A DNA stretch of 64,000 nt, taken from Ktedonosporobacter rubrisoli. Lineage in GTDB: Bacteria > Chloroflexota > Ktedonobacteria > Ktedonobacterales > Ktedonobacteraceae. Each line of letters begins with the position of its first letter. The stretch's first letter is position 1. The position numbers and the translations under genes are program-made. The stretch lies in assembly GCF_004208415.1 (NCBI RefSeq), contig NZ_CP035758.1, positions 9,548,001 to 9,612,000 on the forward strand. The letters are read 5' to 3'. The notes beneath the pieces were generated by a model. It made no database searches and was not told where the DNA came from. It saw only the letters and a list, made by a program, of their open reading frames with translations. Shown piece by piece: positions 8,789 through 18,240 of the stretch.

Positions 8789-10495
8789 TTAAGAGAGACC
8801 CCCATTAACAGGACCCTGACTGTAATTGAGCAGTGAAGACTTGGGCTTGGCTGCTGGGGCTACCGGAGCTCCCATGGGCATTACCGGCGGTTGACCATTA
8901 GCCATAACAGCTGCGGCGGGCGGGATGATAGCTTCTTGAGGCATACCAGCCAGTTGCCTGTTAAAGGGCTGAGGGGCAACCTTAGCAAAGTAGTTATTTG
9001 TGCCTGTGCGCGTGTAGTTATTCAAGACGACTCCTGCCGGCGTATCGGCAAGCGTAGTTAAGAGCTCTTTAGCGCGCTGGAGCAGGTTCATTTTTGCGTG
9101 TCGATAATCGACTATCATCATCACACCATCGACCATGCTGGCCAGTACGCTTGCCTCAGCACCAGTGAGTAAGGAGGGACCATCTATAATAATCAAATCA
9201 GTCTTTTTGCGCAACTGAGCAAGAATATTGGGTAGGCGCTGGCCCAAAAGCAGGGCTGAATCGGCTACAGGAGAGCCGCCAGGCAGCATCCAGACGCCAG
9301 GAACCGAACTAGTCTTCACAGCATCATCTACGTTGCCGCCCGACTTTAAGAGGCCGCTTAGGCCGGGGCCTGAAGGGCTCATGCCGAAAGTAAGATGGGT
9401 GGCGGGTTGAGCCAGGTTGCCATCTATGACAAGCGTACTGCAGCCTCCGCGGGCCATTGTCGCCGCCAATGCTGCCGCAATGCTCGTTTTGCCTTCGGTG
9501 GTCTGGGCGCTAGTGACTAAGAGGATCACGCCCTGCGGCGCACGCCACTGGCTGGGCAAGACCCCGGTCAGGCGCAGATTGGAGCCGATGTCGGCAAGAT
9601 CGTGAGTGATAGTGCCGCGCGCCTGTGTGGGGGCGCTAGCCATCTCCCCGTCGTGGGGCAGGCTGCCCAGGTAGGTAAGCTTGAGCTGATCCGTGACCTG
9701 CTCTTCGCTAGTGAGCTTGTTATCTAAGAAGATGATGAGTAGGACAATCAGCGAGCCGATCAGCAGGCCTACGAGGACGCTGACTGCCAACGTCATACTC
9801 AGTTTATTGGTTGGCGTTGCATCGGTTGGACCCACTAAATGCAAGAGGGTAAGTCCGCTGGTGGTCAGGACAGGCATAGCTGCAAGCTGAGCGTCCAGTG
9901 TATCGCTGGTGTGCTGGTAAGTTTGTACAGCGGCCGCATCAACTGTCGCCGCCGCCGAGCCGGCCGGGTCCGCAGCAACCTTGGCCCTGGCTGTCCCGAT
10001 CTGCTGAGCTACTGCATTGATCTGATTCTGAAGACTTGTCCGCTGTGCCTTCAGCATAGCGTTATTCGCGTCTTGCTTATAATTAATGTATCCCTGAGCC
10101 ACCTCATTGGCGATCGTGGCTGCGTCGTTCTTGTTGGGTGCCGTTGCCGTAATGGTGATCTGGCTGCCAGTTGCTACACTGGTGGCTTTCACGTTCGAGA
10201 CCAGATCGCCAACGCTATAGCCGGCTTTTTGCAGGTTGGAGGAGTGCTGATAAATATATTTCATGACTTCTCCAGTGGCTATTTCGTTAACGTCATTGGC
10301 TGCATACCCAATACCATCATTGGGGCTCATCTTTGGTAGAAAACCATCGCCGTTTCCAATGTTCACCTGTATCATCGATGAGGCCTGAAAAGCCTCCTGT
10401 TGCTTGGCTATGACAAAACCTACACCGGCTGCTAGTACGGCACATACTATAACTATCAGCCAGTAGCGCTTAATACTGGGTAAATAACGTTTCAA
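8789..10495 (-). CDS. Polysaccharide chain-length regulator fused to BY-kinase-like ATPase (Wzz/CpsD type)
   Basis: About 568 residues. The frame extends to 10531, but GGAGGGG lies just before TTG at 10495, giving a start at LKRYLPSIKRYW. Domains in order: a membrane helix (WLIVIVCAVLAAGVGFVIA), an extracytoplasmic Wzz-type region with coiled coil, a second helix (SVLVGLLIGSLIVLLII), then a cytoplasmic P-loop domain with Walker A SAQTTEGKTS, Walker A' LVIDGN and Walker B DLIIIDGP. The C terminus is Pro/Ala-rich and lacks the usual tyrosine cluster, so autophosphorylation may be absent. It is the first gene of the exopolysaccharide operon and should control polymer length or export. Confidence 0.87.
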   Translation of the reverse strand: MKRYLPSIKRYWLIVIVCAVLAAGVGFVIAKQQEAFQASSMIQVNIGNGDGFLPKMSPNDGIGYAANDVNEIATGEVMKYIYQHSSNLQKAGYSVGDLVSNVKATSVATGSQITITATAPNKNDAATIANEVAQGYINYKQDANNAMLKAQRTSLQNQINAVAQQIGTARAKVAADPAGSAAATVDAAAVQTYQHTSDTLDAQLAAMPVLTTSGLTLLHLVGPTDATPTNKLSMTLAVSVLVGLLIGSLIVLLIIFLDNKLTSEEQVTDQLKLTYLGSLPHDGEMASAPTQARGTITHDLADIGSNLRLTGVLPSQWRAPQGVILLVTSAQTTEGKTSIAAALAATMARGGCSTLVIDGNLAQPATHLTFGMSPSGPGLSGLLKSGGNVDDAVKTSSVPGVWMLPGGSPVADSALLLGQRLPNILAQLRKKTDLIIIDGPSLLTGAEASVLASMVDGVMMIVDYRHAKMNLLQRAKELLTTLADTPAGVVLNNYTRTGTNNYFAKVAPQPFNRQLAGMPQEAIIPPAAAVMANGQPPVMPMGAPVAPAAKPKSSLLNYSQGPVNGGLS

Positions 10496-10738
10496 AAGAC
10501 CCCCTCCTGCATAATTATTAAGTGGTAGCAACGTATTTTATGAGTCAAGGTATTCTCTACCATCATCAGAACTTGCCTGTACACAGAAAACTCGTATATG
10601 TCTTTATTGTCTATGCGCTACTCGATTGTGTGTAGTATACGCTGGTTTCTCGCTCCCTCCAGAAGAGGGTAGTGGTAACGTTCCGGTGATGGTCAGTATG
10701 ATATGGTTAAAATTTCTCAACCGGCTTCTCCTTATGCG

Positions 10739-11986
10739 CTAACTGGTCAGAAGCACTTTAGCCATTGAGACCTGGTTAACTATGAGCATGTTGTTCTGAT
10801 TTGTTGAATAAAAAATGACAATACCTTCCTGTAAGCCTGAAGCATTTAATTGATAATTAACGGCTTTGCTAAAACTTGTAGAGCCGGTACCGTTGATAGG
10901 GCCTGAGTCTCCGACACTACTATAAGTATCTGTATAGATCACTACGCGGCCTACAACCCCGCTACTCACCGAGGCAGTACCTTCTATTTTAGCCGGGTTG
11001 ATTACCTGTAATCCTGTGGCAGGATTACTGAGCATAGTGGCGTCATCAAGGGTTGTGATCTTCATCACTTCAAAAATATTGCTTTCCTGATTGGAGTCGA
11101 GACGGAACATGTAGGCGATAAATCCTCCGCCTCCTGGGCCCGTATTAGTTACAGCAACCGCATATGAGCCCGTAGCGGTACGATAGCTGACGGTTTTAGT
11201 CGTGATAGTTGCTGTTGACCAGTGAAATAGCGTCTTTGCCATCATAGTAGGAACGCCAAAAAAGGTCTTGCGCCAGTTCTCGCGGGAACTCCCTGTAGTT
11301 ATGCTGGAATTGAGTTGAGATTGGCTTTGTTCTGCCTGATAATGCGTAACATCCGGGTAGATACCAGGAAAAAGGACTTGCTCGAAATTTCCGTTATCGG
11401 GCATCCACTGATATTCTTTGAAGATGTCAGGCGTGTTCTGGCCATTATCCTTAGCTCCTACCTCTGCCGTGATGATTGTGCCAGTAGGACTGATCTGTGC
11501 ATCTCCATTATGTAGCCCCTGGACGGTAAAGAGCTTGGTAGGGTTGTTTGAGAGATCCTTATAGACGAAGAAGTCCAGCCTACTGTCTGCTGAGTAATAC
11601 CGTAAATCTATCAGGGCGTTCACGCTGCCCGAGCCCTGCAAGCTTCCGCATATTACTTTTTGCACCTTACTTACGTTAGCTTGTGCCCCAACCAGATTAT
11701 CCCAGTTAATGTTGAGATCAGCGGGGCAGCCAGTCGTCTGCAGAGTGATTGGTTTCGGCGTAGCTGTAGGTGAGGCCGCAGGGGTTGGTGTGTCTGAAGC
11801 CATCGTCGGTAAGGCCTGGTTTCCTCCCCCATTTCCCCCCGCAGGTTTGGAGCCCGGTAAGCAGGCACCAAGTATGATTGGCAGGCCACAAAATAGCATC
11901 GTCCAGCTGATGCAAAGTAGCAAGGACCGTTGTAGAGGCCACGTTCTCTTGCCTGGCCTCTGCGGTGCCTCCGGCTGCAACTTCAT
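10739..11986 (-). CDS. Secreted lipoprotein of unknown function
   Basis: A 415-residue protein with a signal peptide containing a basic N region, a hydrophobic core and the lipobox LGAC (Cys42), followed by a Gly/Pro/Thr-rich linker (TPTPAASPTATPKP) of the type that tethers extracellular domains. The rest is beta-rich and without recognised catalytic motifs. ATG is preceded by AGGAGG. It stands alone, about 240 bp upstream of the exopolysaccharide operon on the same strand, so it could be envelope-linked. I do not recognise the family. Confidence 0.7.
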   Translation of the reverse strand: MKLQPEAPQRPGKRTWPLQRSLLLCISWTMLFCGLPIILGACLPGSKPAGGNGGGNQALPTMASDTPTPAASPTATPKPITLQTTGCPADLNINWDNLVGAQANVSKVQKVICGSLQGSGSVNALIDLRYYSADSRLDFFVYKDLSNNPTKLFTVQGLHNGDAQISPTGTIITAEVGAKDNGQNTPDIFKEYQWMPDNGNFEQVLFPGIYPDVTHYQAEQSQSQLNSSITTGSSRENWRKTFFGVPTMMAKTLFHWSTATITTKTVSYRTATGSYAVAVTNTGPGGGGFIAYMFRLDSNQESNIFEVMKITTLDDATMLSNPATGLQVINPAKIEGTASVSSGVVGRVVIYTDTYSSVGDSGPINGTGSTSFSKAVNYQLNASGLQEGIVIFYSTNQNNMLIVNQVSMAKVLLTS

Positions 11987-12660
11987 TGATTGAACCTCCT
12001 ATCAATCTACTGGTCTCAGGGGGAATGAGCATCAGTGTGTCTCTTAACTTTAACTAATGATCAGCCTCCCTGGGTAGATGATAGCCATTCTCTACTATTT
12101 AGGATATGTCTTAAATAACCAGGTTCTAAAGCCAAATTTGAAGAAAGATACGCGTTCCATATTCCAAAGACGACACGTGACACACAATGTAACATCGATG
12201 AACATCTATAGCCCTTCTTTCCCTGCTGCATGACCATCCTGCCTTCCGGGATAGTGTGCAACCATTTCTATTCATCCAGCAGGGCTAAAGTCAGCCATTG
12301 CGGCGCATATTTGTGATGGGCAAAGGACCGAGAAGCGCGGATTGGCCCATATGCGTAGCTGAGCTCAGAGGGCCAGATACGTAAAAAAGTTCTTAATATA
12401 AAGGTGGAGGGTATAGTAATTGTATGAGTGATTGTTGACGTAGTTGCTATGGATCTTGAGTGAAGAAGTTGAAGCGTTATGTTTGCGCTATTGAGAAACT
12501 TACTGCGCATCTTGTGGCGCTCTATTGAAAATTATCTGCCCTATGGTATTGCTGAAGATGGGTATCAACGTTTTGAGGAATGCGAGAAAAAAGAGGATAG
12601 TGCTTCGGCTGAATGAGCTGGAAGGGGTGGGGACAATACTTTGTCCCCATCGCTGCTGCA
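11987..12660. other. Long region without a convincing gene
   Basis: Short minus-strand frames at 12061-12261 and 12268-12510 have biased, low-quality sequence and at best weak ribosome sites. The region probably holds the promoter of the lipoprotein gene and the 3' end of the FAD oxidase transcript. A small frame beginning at 12237 (GGAAGGCAGG before ATG) is the only candidate and is not called. Confidence 0.4.
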
Positions 12661-13836
12661 TCAAGCTACTGAAGTCGTATGGATACTTCTCGTGGCCGCA
12701 AAACGGGCCAGGCGGAAACGCTCTAGAGGGACAGCGGGTTGTGTATTTAGGACAATGCTGCTGAGCAATTCACCGAGCAGGGGGCCAAACTTAAAGCCGT
12801 GACCTGTGAGTCCTGTGCCAAAGATGATACGAGGATCGTCTGGATGATGATCCAGAATAAAATCTTCATCAGGGCTTACGTCATACATACATGATTCGAT
12901 TTGCGCCAATTTAGCGTCCCGTATTGCTGGAATGAGCTCAATAAGTTTTTGTAGAGTTTGCTCTATAATATAATTATCTACAGCTGCAACTTCGTCAGGG
13001 TCTACAGGAGCCCCAAAGGCATGCGAGGCGGCTTTTAGCCAGCTGGGGCCAGAGCCTGCGCAGGTGCTATAGATCGGAAAGCCGTATAAATCTTCGGCCA
13101 TAAATGCAGGAAAGACATGTAATTGAAAAGAAGAGAGCGGTAAATCGGTAAAGTAAAGGATATATTGCCGTGTCAGGCGTACCGGTAACTGCAATTCTCC
13201 CAGCAAATGATGAACCCAGGGGCCTGCGGCTACAATGACACGATCTGCGGTGATTTCGTTTCCAGATTTGCAAACAAGACGTATGGGCTGATGCTGCTGA
13301 GCATGCAGAATGCGCTCTACACGCTGAGCTTCATAAATCTTACCTCCCAGTTTGAGGATCAGCCCTTTTAATGCTCGCAAACAGGTTGAGGCATGCAGTA
13401 GGCCGGCTTCTGCATTATACGTAAGCATATCGTAGGGCTGAGTATTGAACTGTGGAAAGTGCTCTTGACAATAATGTTGCGAAAGGCGTTGCGTGGTTAA
13501 GCCGAGCTCGCGTAAGATGTGATAACTGGCTTTAGTATAACTATCATTTTCTCTACCTAGTACAAGAATTCCTGTTTGAGTGTAAAGCGTGCGCTGGGCA
13601 AGATGCTCCAGGGCCTGCCAGCGGTGTAAGCTCAATCTGACCATCTCGGAGTAGAGGAGGTCAGCCCCATATTCGAAACGCAACAGGCGTGAAAGGCCGT
13701 GTGAGGTCCCTCGCACATGATCTACTGTTTCCTGCTCCAGCACTGTTACCTGGGTTATACCTTGCTTAAGCAAAGCATAAGCTGCTGAGAGGCCAACTAT
13801 TCCTGCTCCTACGATAACGATTCGTTGCTGGTTCAC
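12661..13836 (-). CDS. FAD-dependent amine oxidase (sarcosine / N-methyltryptophan oxidase-like)
   Basis: A 391-residue DAO-family flavoprotein. The Rossmann motif VGAGIVGLSAAYAL opens the protein and EQ closes the second strand; RGTSHGLSRLLRFEYG matches the region around the covalent-FAD segment of monomeric sarcosine oxidases, and the C-terminal GTGLTGHGFKFGPLLGELL is the family flavin block. Monomeric sarcosine oxidases attach FAD to a Cys in a C-GHGFK-adjacent segment; here the motif is TGHGFKFGP without that Cys nearby, so covalent attachment is doubtful. It should oxidise an N-methyl or secondary amine to imine with release of H2O2. GTG start with GGGAGG upstream. Confidence 0.83.
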   Translation of the reverse strand: MNQQRIVIVGAGIVGLSAAYALLKQGITQVTVLEQETVDHVRGTSHGLSRLLRFEYGADLLYSEMVRLSLHRWQALEHLAQRTLYTQTGILVLGRENDSYTKASYHILRELGLTTQRLSQHYCQEHFPQFNTQPYDMLTYNAEAGLLHASTCLRALKGLILKLGGKIYEAQRVERILHAQQHQPIRLVCKSGNEITADRVIVAAGPWVHHLLGELQLPVRLTRQYILYFTDLPLSSFQLHVFPAFMAEDLYGFPIYSTCAGSGPSWLKAASHAFGAPVDPDEVAAVDNYIIEQTLQKLIELIPAIRDAKLAQIESCMYDVSPDEDFILDHHPDDPRIIFGTGLTGHGFKFGPLLGELLSSIVLNTQPAVPLERFRLARFAATRSIHTTSVA

Positions 13837-14387
13837 TGCTGTTTCTTTGCCTCCCTTATGGTTTTTACACTAATCGAGTATAACAGAGGATAAATTAAAA
13901 ATCAAGTAAAACGATATCATATCGTAAAAATAGGCGTGCGATAAATCAAGATAATATTGCATCATATATTGTAATTAGGATGTAATATATTTGTCGATCA
14001 TTTCGTAAATATGAATATGCGTCAGGCTATTACACATGTATTATGTTTCGCAGGCCGATGTACAACATATATTTATATCTTAGCTCTGCCTTTATTGCTT
14101 ACAAAACATCTTTATTGCCGAAAAATAATATGAAGAGCTTTTTATAGAAATCTAAATAAATGTAATGTAAGCTGTGAGTAAGGACGAAGAGCGACGGAAG
14201 TTGCTACATTGTATTACCACTACCTTGTTCTGATATACGAAAAGATGTTACACTTGAGCTACATTGGATGGACAAGCAAATGTCTGCTTTATGCTATTTG
14301 CATAGGTAAAATTTCTATGCCTGAAATGGACTCCTAGCGATTCGCTCGCCTGGGTGCGGAACTTCTCAGGACACGAAAGAAGGAATT
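13837..14387. other. AT-rich divergent intergenic region
   Basis: About 550 bp, distinctly more AT-rich than its surroundings, between the divergent amine oxidase and aroA genes. It should carry both promoters. Apart from the palindrome at 13911 I see no gene, tRNA or recognisable riboswitch; no T-box consensus is present before aroA. Confidence 0.45.
13911..13925. promoter_or_regulatory. Perfect palindrome upstream of the amine oxidase
   Basis: ACGATAT-C-ATATCGT, a 7-1-7 palindrome in AT-rich DNA 75 bp upstream of the oxidase start. It has the form of an operator for a dimeric repressor; the regulator is unknown. Confidence 0.35.
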
Positions 14388-15737
14388 ATGCAAGAAGAAA
14401 GTGTACAAACTGCAATAGCAGGGCAAAAATTATATATATCTCCTACCGATTTGATTTATGGACAGCCTGAAGTGCCGTCTTCTAAGTACCACACTTTGCG
14501 CTATCTGTTAGCATCAACGCTTGCTGCCGGTGAAAGTCGCATAGTATTTCCGGCTGAAAGCGATGATAGTGAGGCATTATTTCGGGGCTGCCGCGCTCTG
14601 GGCTCTCATTTAGAGTGGGAGGATGAGCAGCATCGAGCGCTTCGTATAATCGGCGTAGGACGTCCACAGGCTAAAGAGGCTGTGACAATTAATGTTGGCA
14701 ATGCCGGGGCTGTCCTTCGTCTTTTGCTAGGTTTAGGGGCCTTGCTGCCCGAGGTGACATTTACGACAGATCACCCGCAGTCGCTGGGCAAACGGCCTAA
14801 TCGTGAATTATTAGAGGCTTTGAAGGCTCTAGGAGCTCAATGTAGCGCCGCGAGTTCCGAAGGGTATTTGCCTATCACGATCAAGGGAGGAAAGCTGCAT
14901 GGGGGACGTATTGGGATCTCGGGGGCGCGTAGTTCGCAATACCTGAGCTCTTTACTTTATCTGGCACCCTTAATCGGCGAGCGTGTAGAGATTGAGGTAG
15001 TTGATGGTTTGAAATCGCAACCATTTGTGCGCACTACTTTGCAGGTCTTGCAAGAGGCCGGCATTGAGATCCAGCATGACGAAGCTTTGCTGCATTATCG
15101 TATTGAGGCCGGGCAGCAGTATCGGGCTCGCGAGTATGTAATTCCCGGTGATTATCCTTCAGCGGCTGCCCTGCTGGCTGCATGTGCCGTAACAAATGAT
15201 CCGAGCAGCGAGCTTTCACTCTCACGCCTGCGGCCTGGCGACGAGATTGGTGAGGCTTTGCTTGCGGCCTTGCGCGCTATGGATGCGGCCTTGCAGGTCG
15301 ATGGCGAGACTGTGACGATCCGGGGTGGCCGGCGCTTGCATGGCATTGAGCTGGATGGCGATCAGCTTATCGATTGTATTCCTGTGCTCGTCGCCTTGGC
15401 CTGCTTTGCTGAGGGCAAGAGCATTTTCTACAATATCGAGAGCTTGCATTATAAAGAGTCCGATCGGATTAACGACCTATGTGCTGAACTGCGCCGGGCC
15501 GGCTGTGCCGTATTGCCTCAGCAAGATGCTATAATCGTGCATGGGCGCCCGCAGGGAGTTGAGGGAGGCGTGCTTGTGGATGGGCACAATGACCATAGGC
15601 TGCTGATGGCGCTGGCCGTTGTTGCTCTGCGTAGCCAGCGGGGCTTGACGCTGACCGGTGTAGAGCATATTGCCAAGAGCTATCCACATTTCTTTGCGGA
15701 ACTGGAACGTCTGGGGGTAGGAGTAAAGAAAGTTTAG
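14388..15737 (+). CDS. aroA: 3-phosphoshikimate 1-carboxyvinyltransferase (EPSP synthase)
   Basis: A 449-residue enzyme of the shikimate pathway that joins phosphoenolpyruvate to shikimate 3-phosphate. Family signatures are clear: PSSKYHTLRYLLASTLAAG at the N terminus, NVGNAGAVLRLLLGLGA (the signature region, normally LxNxGTxxR; here Ala replaces Thr), GARSSQYLSSLLYLAPL, LHYKESDRI and DGHNDHRLLMAL. The Gly-Ala substitution region around the glyphosate/PEP site is atypical and could alter inhibitor sensitivity. ATG is preceded by AAGAAGGAA. It stands alone, with no other aro gene adjacent. Confidence 0.95.
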   Translation: MQEESVQTAIAGQKLYISPTDLIYGQPEVPSSKYHTLRYLLASTLAAGESRIVFPAESDDSEALFRGCRALGSHLEWEDEQHRALRIIGVGRPQAKEAVTINVGNAGAVLRLLLGLGALLPEVTFTTDHPQSLGKRPNRELLEALKALGAQCSAASSEGYLPITIKGGKLHGGRIGISGARSSQYLSSLLYLAPLIGERVEIEVVDGLKSQPFVRTTLQVLQEAGIEIQHDEALLHYRIEAGQQYRAREYVIPGDYPSAAALLAACAVTNDPSSELSLSRLRPGDEIGEALLAALRAMDAALQVDGETVTIRGGRRLHGIELDGDQLIDCIPVLVALACFAEGKSIFYNIESLHYKESDRINDLCAELRRAGCAVLPQQDAIIVHGRPQGVEGGVLVDGHNDHRLLMALAVVALRSQRGLTLTGVEHIAKSYPHFFAELERLGVGVKKV

Positions 15738-15926
15738 GGCAAATTACTCATTAACAAGGTGGAAGCGTAGAGCGCAAGCGGCCGCCTGTCAAGAGCGTTC
15801 GAACATCTCTACCGGCGAGGAGAGGCTCCTTGCTGTGTCAGCGGCAACAAGTCTCCGCGCTACCTCGTTGGCGAGGAGCGTCATTAAGACATCGGCGCTG
15901 GCAGCATAACACTACTATGGCCAGAA

Positions 15927-16118
15927 TTAGCGTGAGGATGATAGATCACCCTGGATCTGAATGAGGGTAGACGTAGGTGTCGGAGTCATCGGGATATGGG
16001 CCGGCTCCTGCGAAAAAGGCAAGGAGAAGGCGAGCGCGAGAAAGAGTATTACAGTAATGCCCAGGACAAACAGCAAAGTGCTGGCAAGTAAGTAAGGTTT
16101 TTTGATTGAGCGATACAT
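15927..16118 (-). CDS. Small single-pass membrane protein
   Basis: About 63 residues from the ATG at 16118 (AAAGGATG upstream); a longer frame reaches 16193 but lacks a ribosome site. A basic N terminus MYRSIKKP is followed by one long hydrophobic helix (YLLASTLLFVLGITVILFLA) and a Pro/Thr-rich tail. Function unknown. Confidence 0.5.
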   Translation of the reverse strand: MYRSIKKPYLLASTLLFVLGITVILFLALAFSLPFSQEPAHIPMTPTPTSTLIQIQGDLSSSR

Positions 16119-16563
16119 GCCTACATCCTTTTTATTTATATCTACTACTTGGATAAACGCTAGGGGATGTAGCAAGTCTCTCATATAGGACATTCTTCAG
16201 CTGGCTGGCCCTGGTTGAGGACTGCGGTGAAGTAGCGTTCTAACCCGCCCAGTGCCTGAAAAGAGCGGTTGCCAATGGTATACTCTGATGATACAATAGC
16301 CAGCGGGCATTTAGTTTCAGTATCCTCCTTTAAGTATCCACAAGCGGATCGATGCATGGATGTTGCGGTACGGCCTCTCCTCAGCGAGGAAAGGTTGAGT
16401 AAGTGAGGGGTCAAGAACCCGCATATTGGAGAATAGTAGGTTTGTGGGCGCAAGTTCTGGTAGGGATAGAACCAGCTGGATCAAATCAATTCGCCGGTAA
16501 GGGATGAGATAGTGGGGCGTAGTACAACGGCATAGTTGCATAATTTAGCCGAAAGGAAGAGAT
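16119..16563. other. Intergenic region without a supported gene
   Basis: Minus-strand frames here (16181-16453, 16317-16541) show no ribosome sites and irregular composition. The region probably contains divergent promoters for the small membrane protein and for the radical SAM pair. Confidence 0.4.
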
Positions 16564-16866
16564 GTGTATAGGTTTAAAGGCTTTGATAGCGCTCAGTGTG
16601 GTGATAGTATGTCCGCGCTTGAAGCTATGGTCAACGCCTGGATGGAGGGAGAGCATCCACGTATTCGGTATATGTGCCAGAGTATGCGCGGAGAACATAT
16701 ATTGCTTAGCTTTGTGTATGAGGATTCGCGCGAGCTAGAGCAACGTGTTTCGGCTCAAACCCAGTCCAGCATTACCGGCGGCTTGCCGAGATTTTTTGAT
16801 GATGAGTTTACTGATGATCATCCTACCAGTCCCAGGATTCCTGCAACACCGCCTCCCATGCATTAG
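16564..16866 (+). CDS. Small protein preceding the radical SAM gene
   Basis: About 100 residues from a GTG start with GAAAGGAAG upstream; an ATG at 16609 is an alternative start. The core (RIRYMCQSMRGEHILLSFVYEDSRELEQRV) looks like a compact alpha/beta domain and the tail is acidic then Pro-rich. It ends 30 bp before the radical SAM gene on the same strand, so the two are probably co-transcribed. Not recognised; it could be a partner or substrate of the radical SAM protein, but the sequence does not show a typical precursor-peptide layout. Confidence 0.6.
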   Translation: MYRFKGFDSAQCGDSMSALEAMVNAWMEGEHPRIRYMCQSMRGEHILLSFVYEDSRELEQRVSAQTQSSITGGLPRFFDDEFTDDHPTSPRIPATPPPMH

Positions 16867-16896
16867 GGCATGCGCTAGTAATTATTAGGGATAGTA

Positions 16897-18171
16897 ATGT
16901 CAAATCCATATCTGATCTATAGTACTCCTGATGGGGAGATACGCGAGGAGCCTCGTTTACAGGCGCTCGCCTTCGGTGATCGTCCTCTCAAGCCAGCTGA
17001 TTTGATTCCTTTGCCTGATGGGGTGACACTTTCGATGATGCCTGATCGTCTCGCTGTGGGGCTTAAGCGCAATGGTGAGCGCCAGGTTATAGGCAAAACG
17101 CGCGGCTGGGCCATGGCGGCTTTATTGCCGATTGGGTTTACACGCACGCTCTTGCCTGCCTATGAGAAGGTTCCCGATACTGAGCCTTTACCTTTCTTTG
17201 GCTATAGCGCAATTGCGGGAATGCATGGGCGTCTCTACGTGGCCGCTCTCAAGACTGATAATCCTCATAAGTGGCACCCACGCGCTTTTAATAAGCACAC
17301 CTTAGAACAGCTGGTCCGTGAGAAGCAAGCAACCTATAGCGCTAATCGTATTGTGCAGCAGCACGCGCACTGTGCTCTGGATTATGCCTGTCCTACGGCA
17401 AGCAATCTTTTCTTTGGGCGCTGGGAGATGGCCATCGCGGTTTCTCCTGGCTGTAATTCGCGCTGCATCGGCTGTATCTCCAAGCAGGAAGAGGATAATT
17501 TGATCTCTCCTCAAGATCGGCTTACCTTTATTCCCAGCGTGGAGGAGATCGTAGAGGTTGCGATACCTCACCTGGAGCAGGCCGAGGAGGCTATTGTGAG
17601 CTTTGGCCAGGGTTGTGAGGGAGAGCCACTATTGCAATGGCGGCGTATAGAGCTGGCCATCAGGGCGATGAGGGCACGTACCGATAAAGGCGTGATCAAT
17701 ATTAATACAAATGGTAGCAATCCACGCTGGGTACAACGTCTCTACGATGCCGGCCTGGATACGATCCGCGTTAGCACTATCTCAGGCCACCCCGAGACAT
17801 ATACAGCTTACTATCGCCCGATCGGATATAGCTTTGAAGATGTGAAAGAGTCGTTGAGGCGTGCAGGTGATGCCGGGGTGCATAGCTCTATTAATCTACT
17901 TAGCTTTCCTGGCCTGGTTGATCGCGAGCGTGAAGTCGAATCTTTACTCTCCCTCATCAAAGAAACCGGATTGAAGCTCATCCAGTTGCGCAATCTTAAT
18001 ATTGATCCCGAAGTATTCTTGCCGCGCATGCCGGATCTGGATTCTATGGGCAAGGCTTTGGGGATTCCGGCTATGCTTGAGATATTGAGACGGGAAGCGC
18101 CGGAGGTCGAGATCGGGAATTTCACCCGCCCGGTGAAACGTCAGCTGGTTGGCTCGTCTACCGAGGCATAA
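16897..18171 (+). CDS. Radical SAM protein
   Basis: A 424-residue protein with the CxxxCxxC motif in SPGCNSRCIGC (Cys186, Cys190, Cys193), which binds the [4Fe-4S] cluster that cleaves S-adenosylmethionine. FGQGCEGEPLLQ corresponds to the GGE-type SAM-binding strand, and NINTNGSNP and TIRVSTISGHPETYTAYYRP to later barrel strands. An unusual N-terminal domain of about 170 residues precedes the barrel and contains additional Cys (HAHCALDYAC). The product is unknown; the barrel resembles those of anaerobic-activase/peptide-modifying relatives. Confidence 0.83.
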   Translation: MSNPYLIYSTPDGEIREEPRLQALAFGDRPLKPADLIPLPDGVTLSMMPDRLAVGLKRNGERQVIGKTRGWAMAALLPIGFTRTLLPAYEKVPDTEPLPFFGYSAIAGMHGRLYVAALKTDNPHKWHPRAFNKHTLEQLVREKQATYSANRIVQQHAHCALDYACPTASNLFFGRWEMAIAVSPGCNSRCIGCISKQEEDNLISPQDRLTFIPSVEEIVEVAIPHLEQAEEAIVSFGQGCEGEPLLQWRRIELAIRAMRARTDKGVININTNGSNPRWVQRLYDAGLDTIRVSTISGHPETYTAYYRPIGYSFEDVKESLRRAGDAGVHSSINLLSFPGLVDREREVESLLSLIKETGLKLIQLRNLNIDPEVFLPRMPDLDSMGKALGIPAMLEILRREAPEVEIGNFTRPVKRQLVGSSTEA

Positions 18172-18187
18172 TGTTGAGAAACGTGTA

Positions 18188-18226
18188 GAAAGGGGCTCTG
18201 AAGGGTTTGGCAATCCTGGCCCCTTC
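18188..18226. terminator. Hairpin terminator between convergent genes
   Basis: AAAGGGGC pairs with GCCCCTT across an 18-20 nt loop, in the short gap between the radical SAM gene and the convergent glycosyltransferase-HEAT gene. Confidence 0.6.
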
Positions 18227-18240
18227 TCCACATTCCCTAC

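Noticed and set aside
12268..12510. 80-residue minus-strand frame in the 12 kb gap
   Set aside because: Ser/Thr/Ile repeat-like composition and no ribosome site; treated as non-coding.
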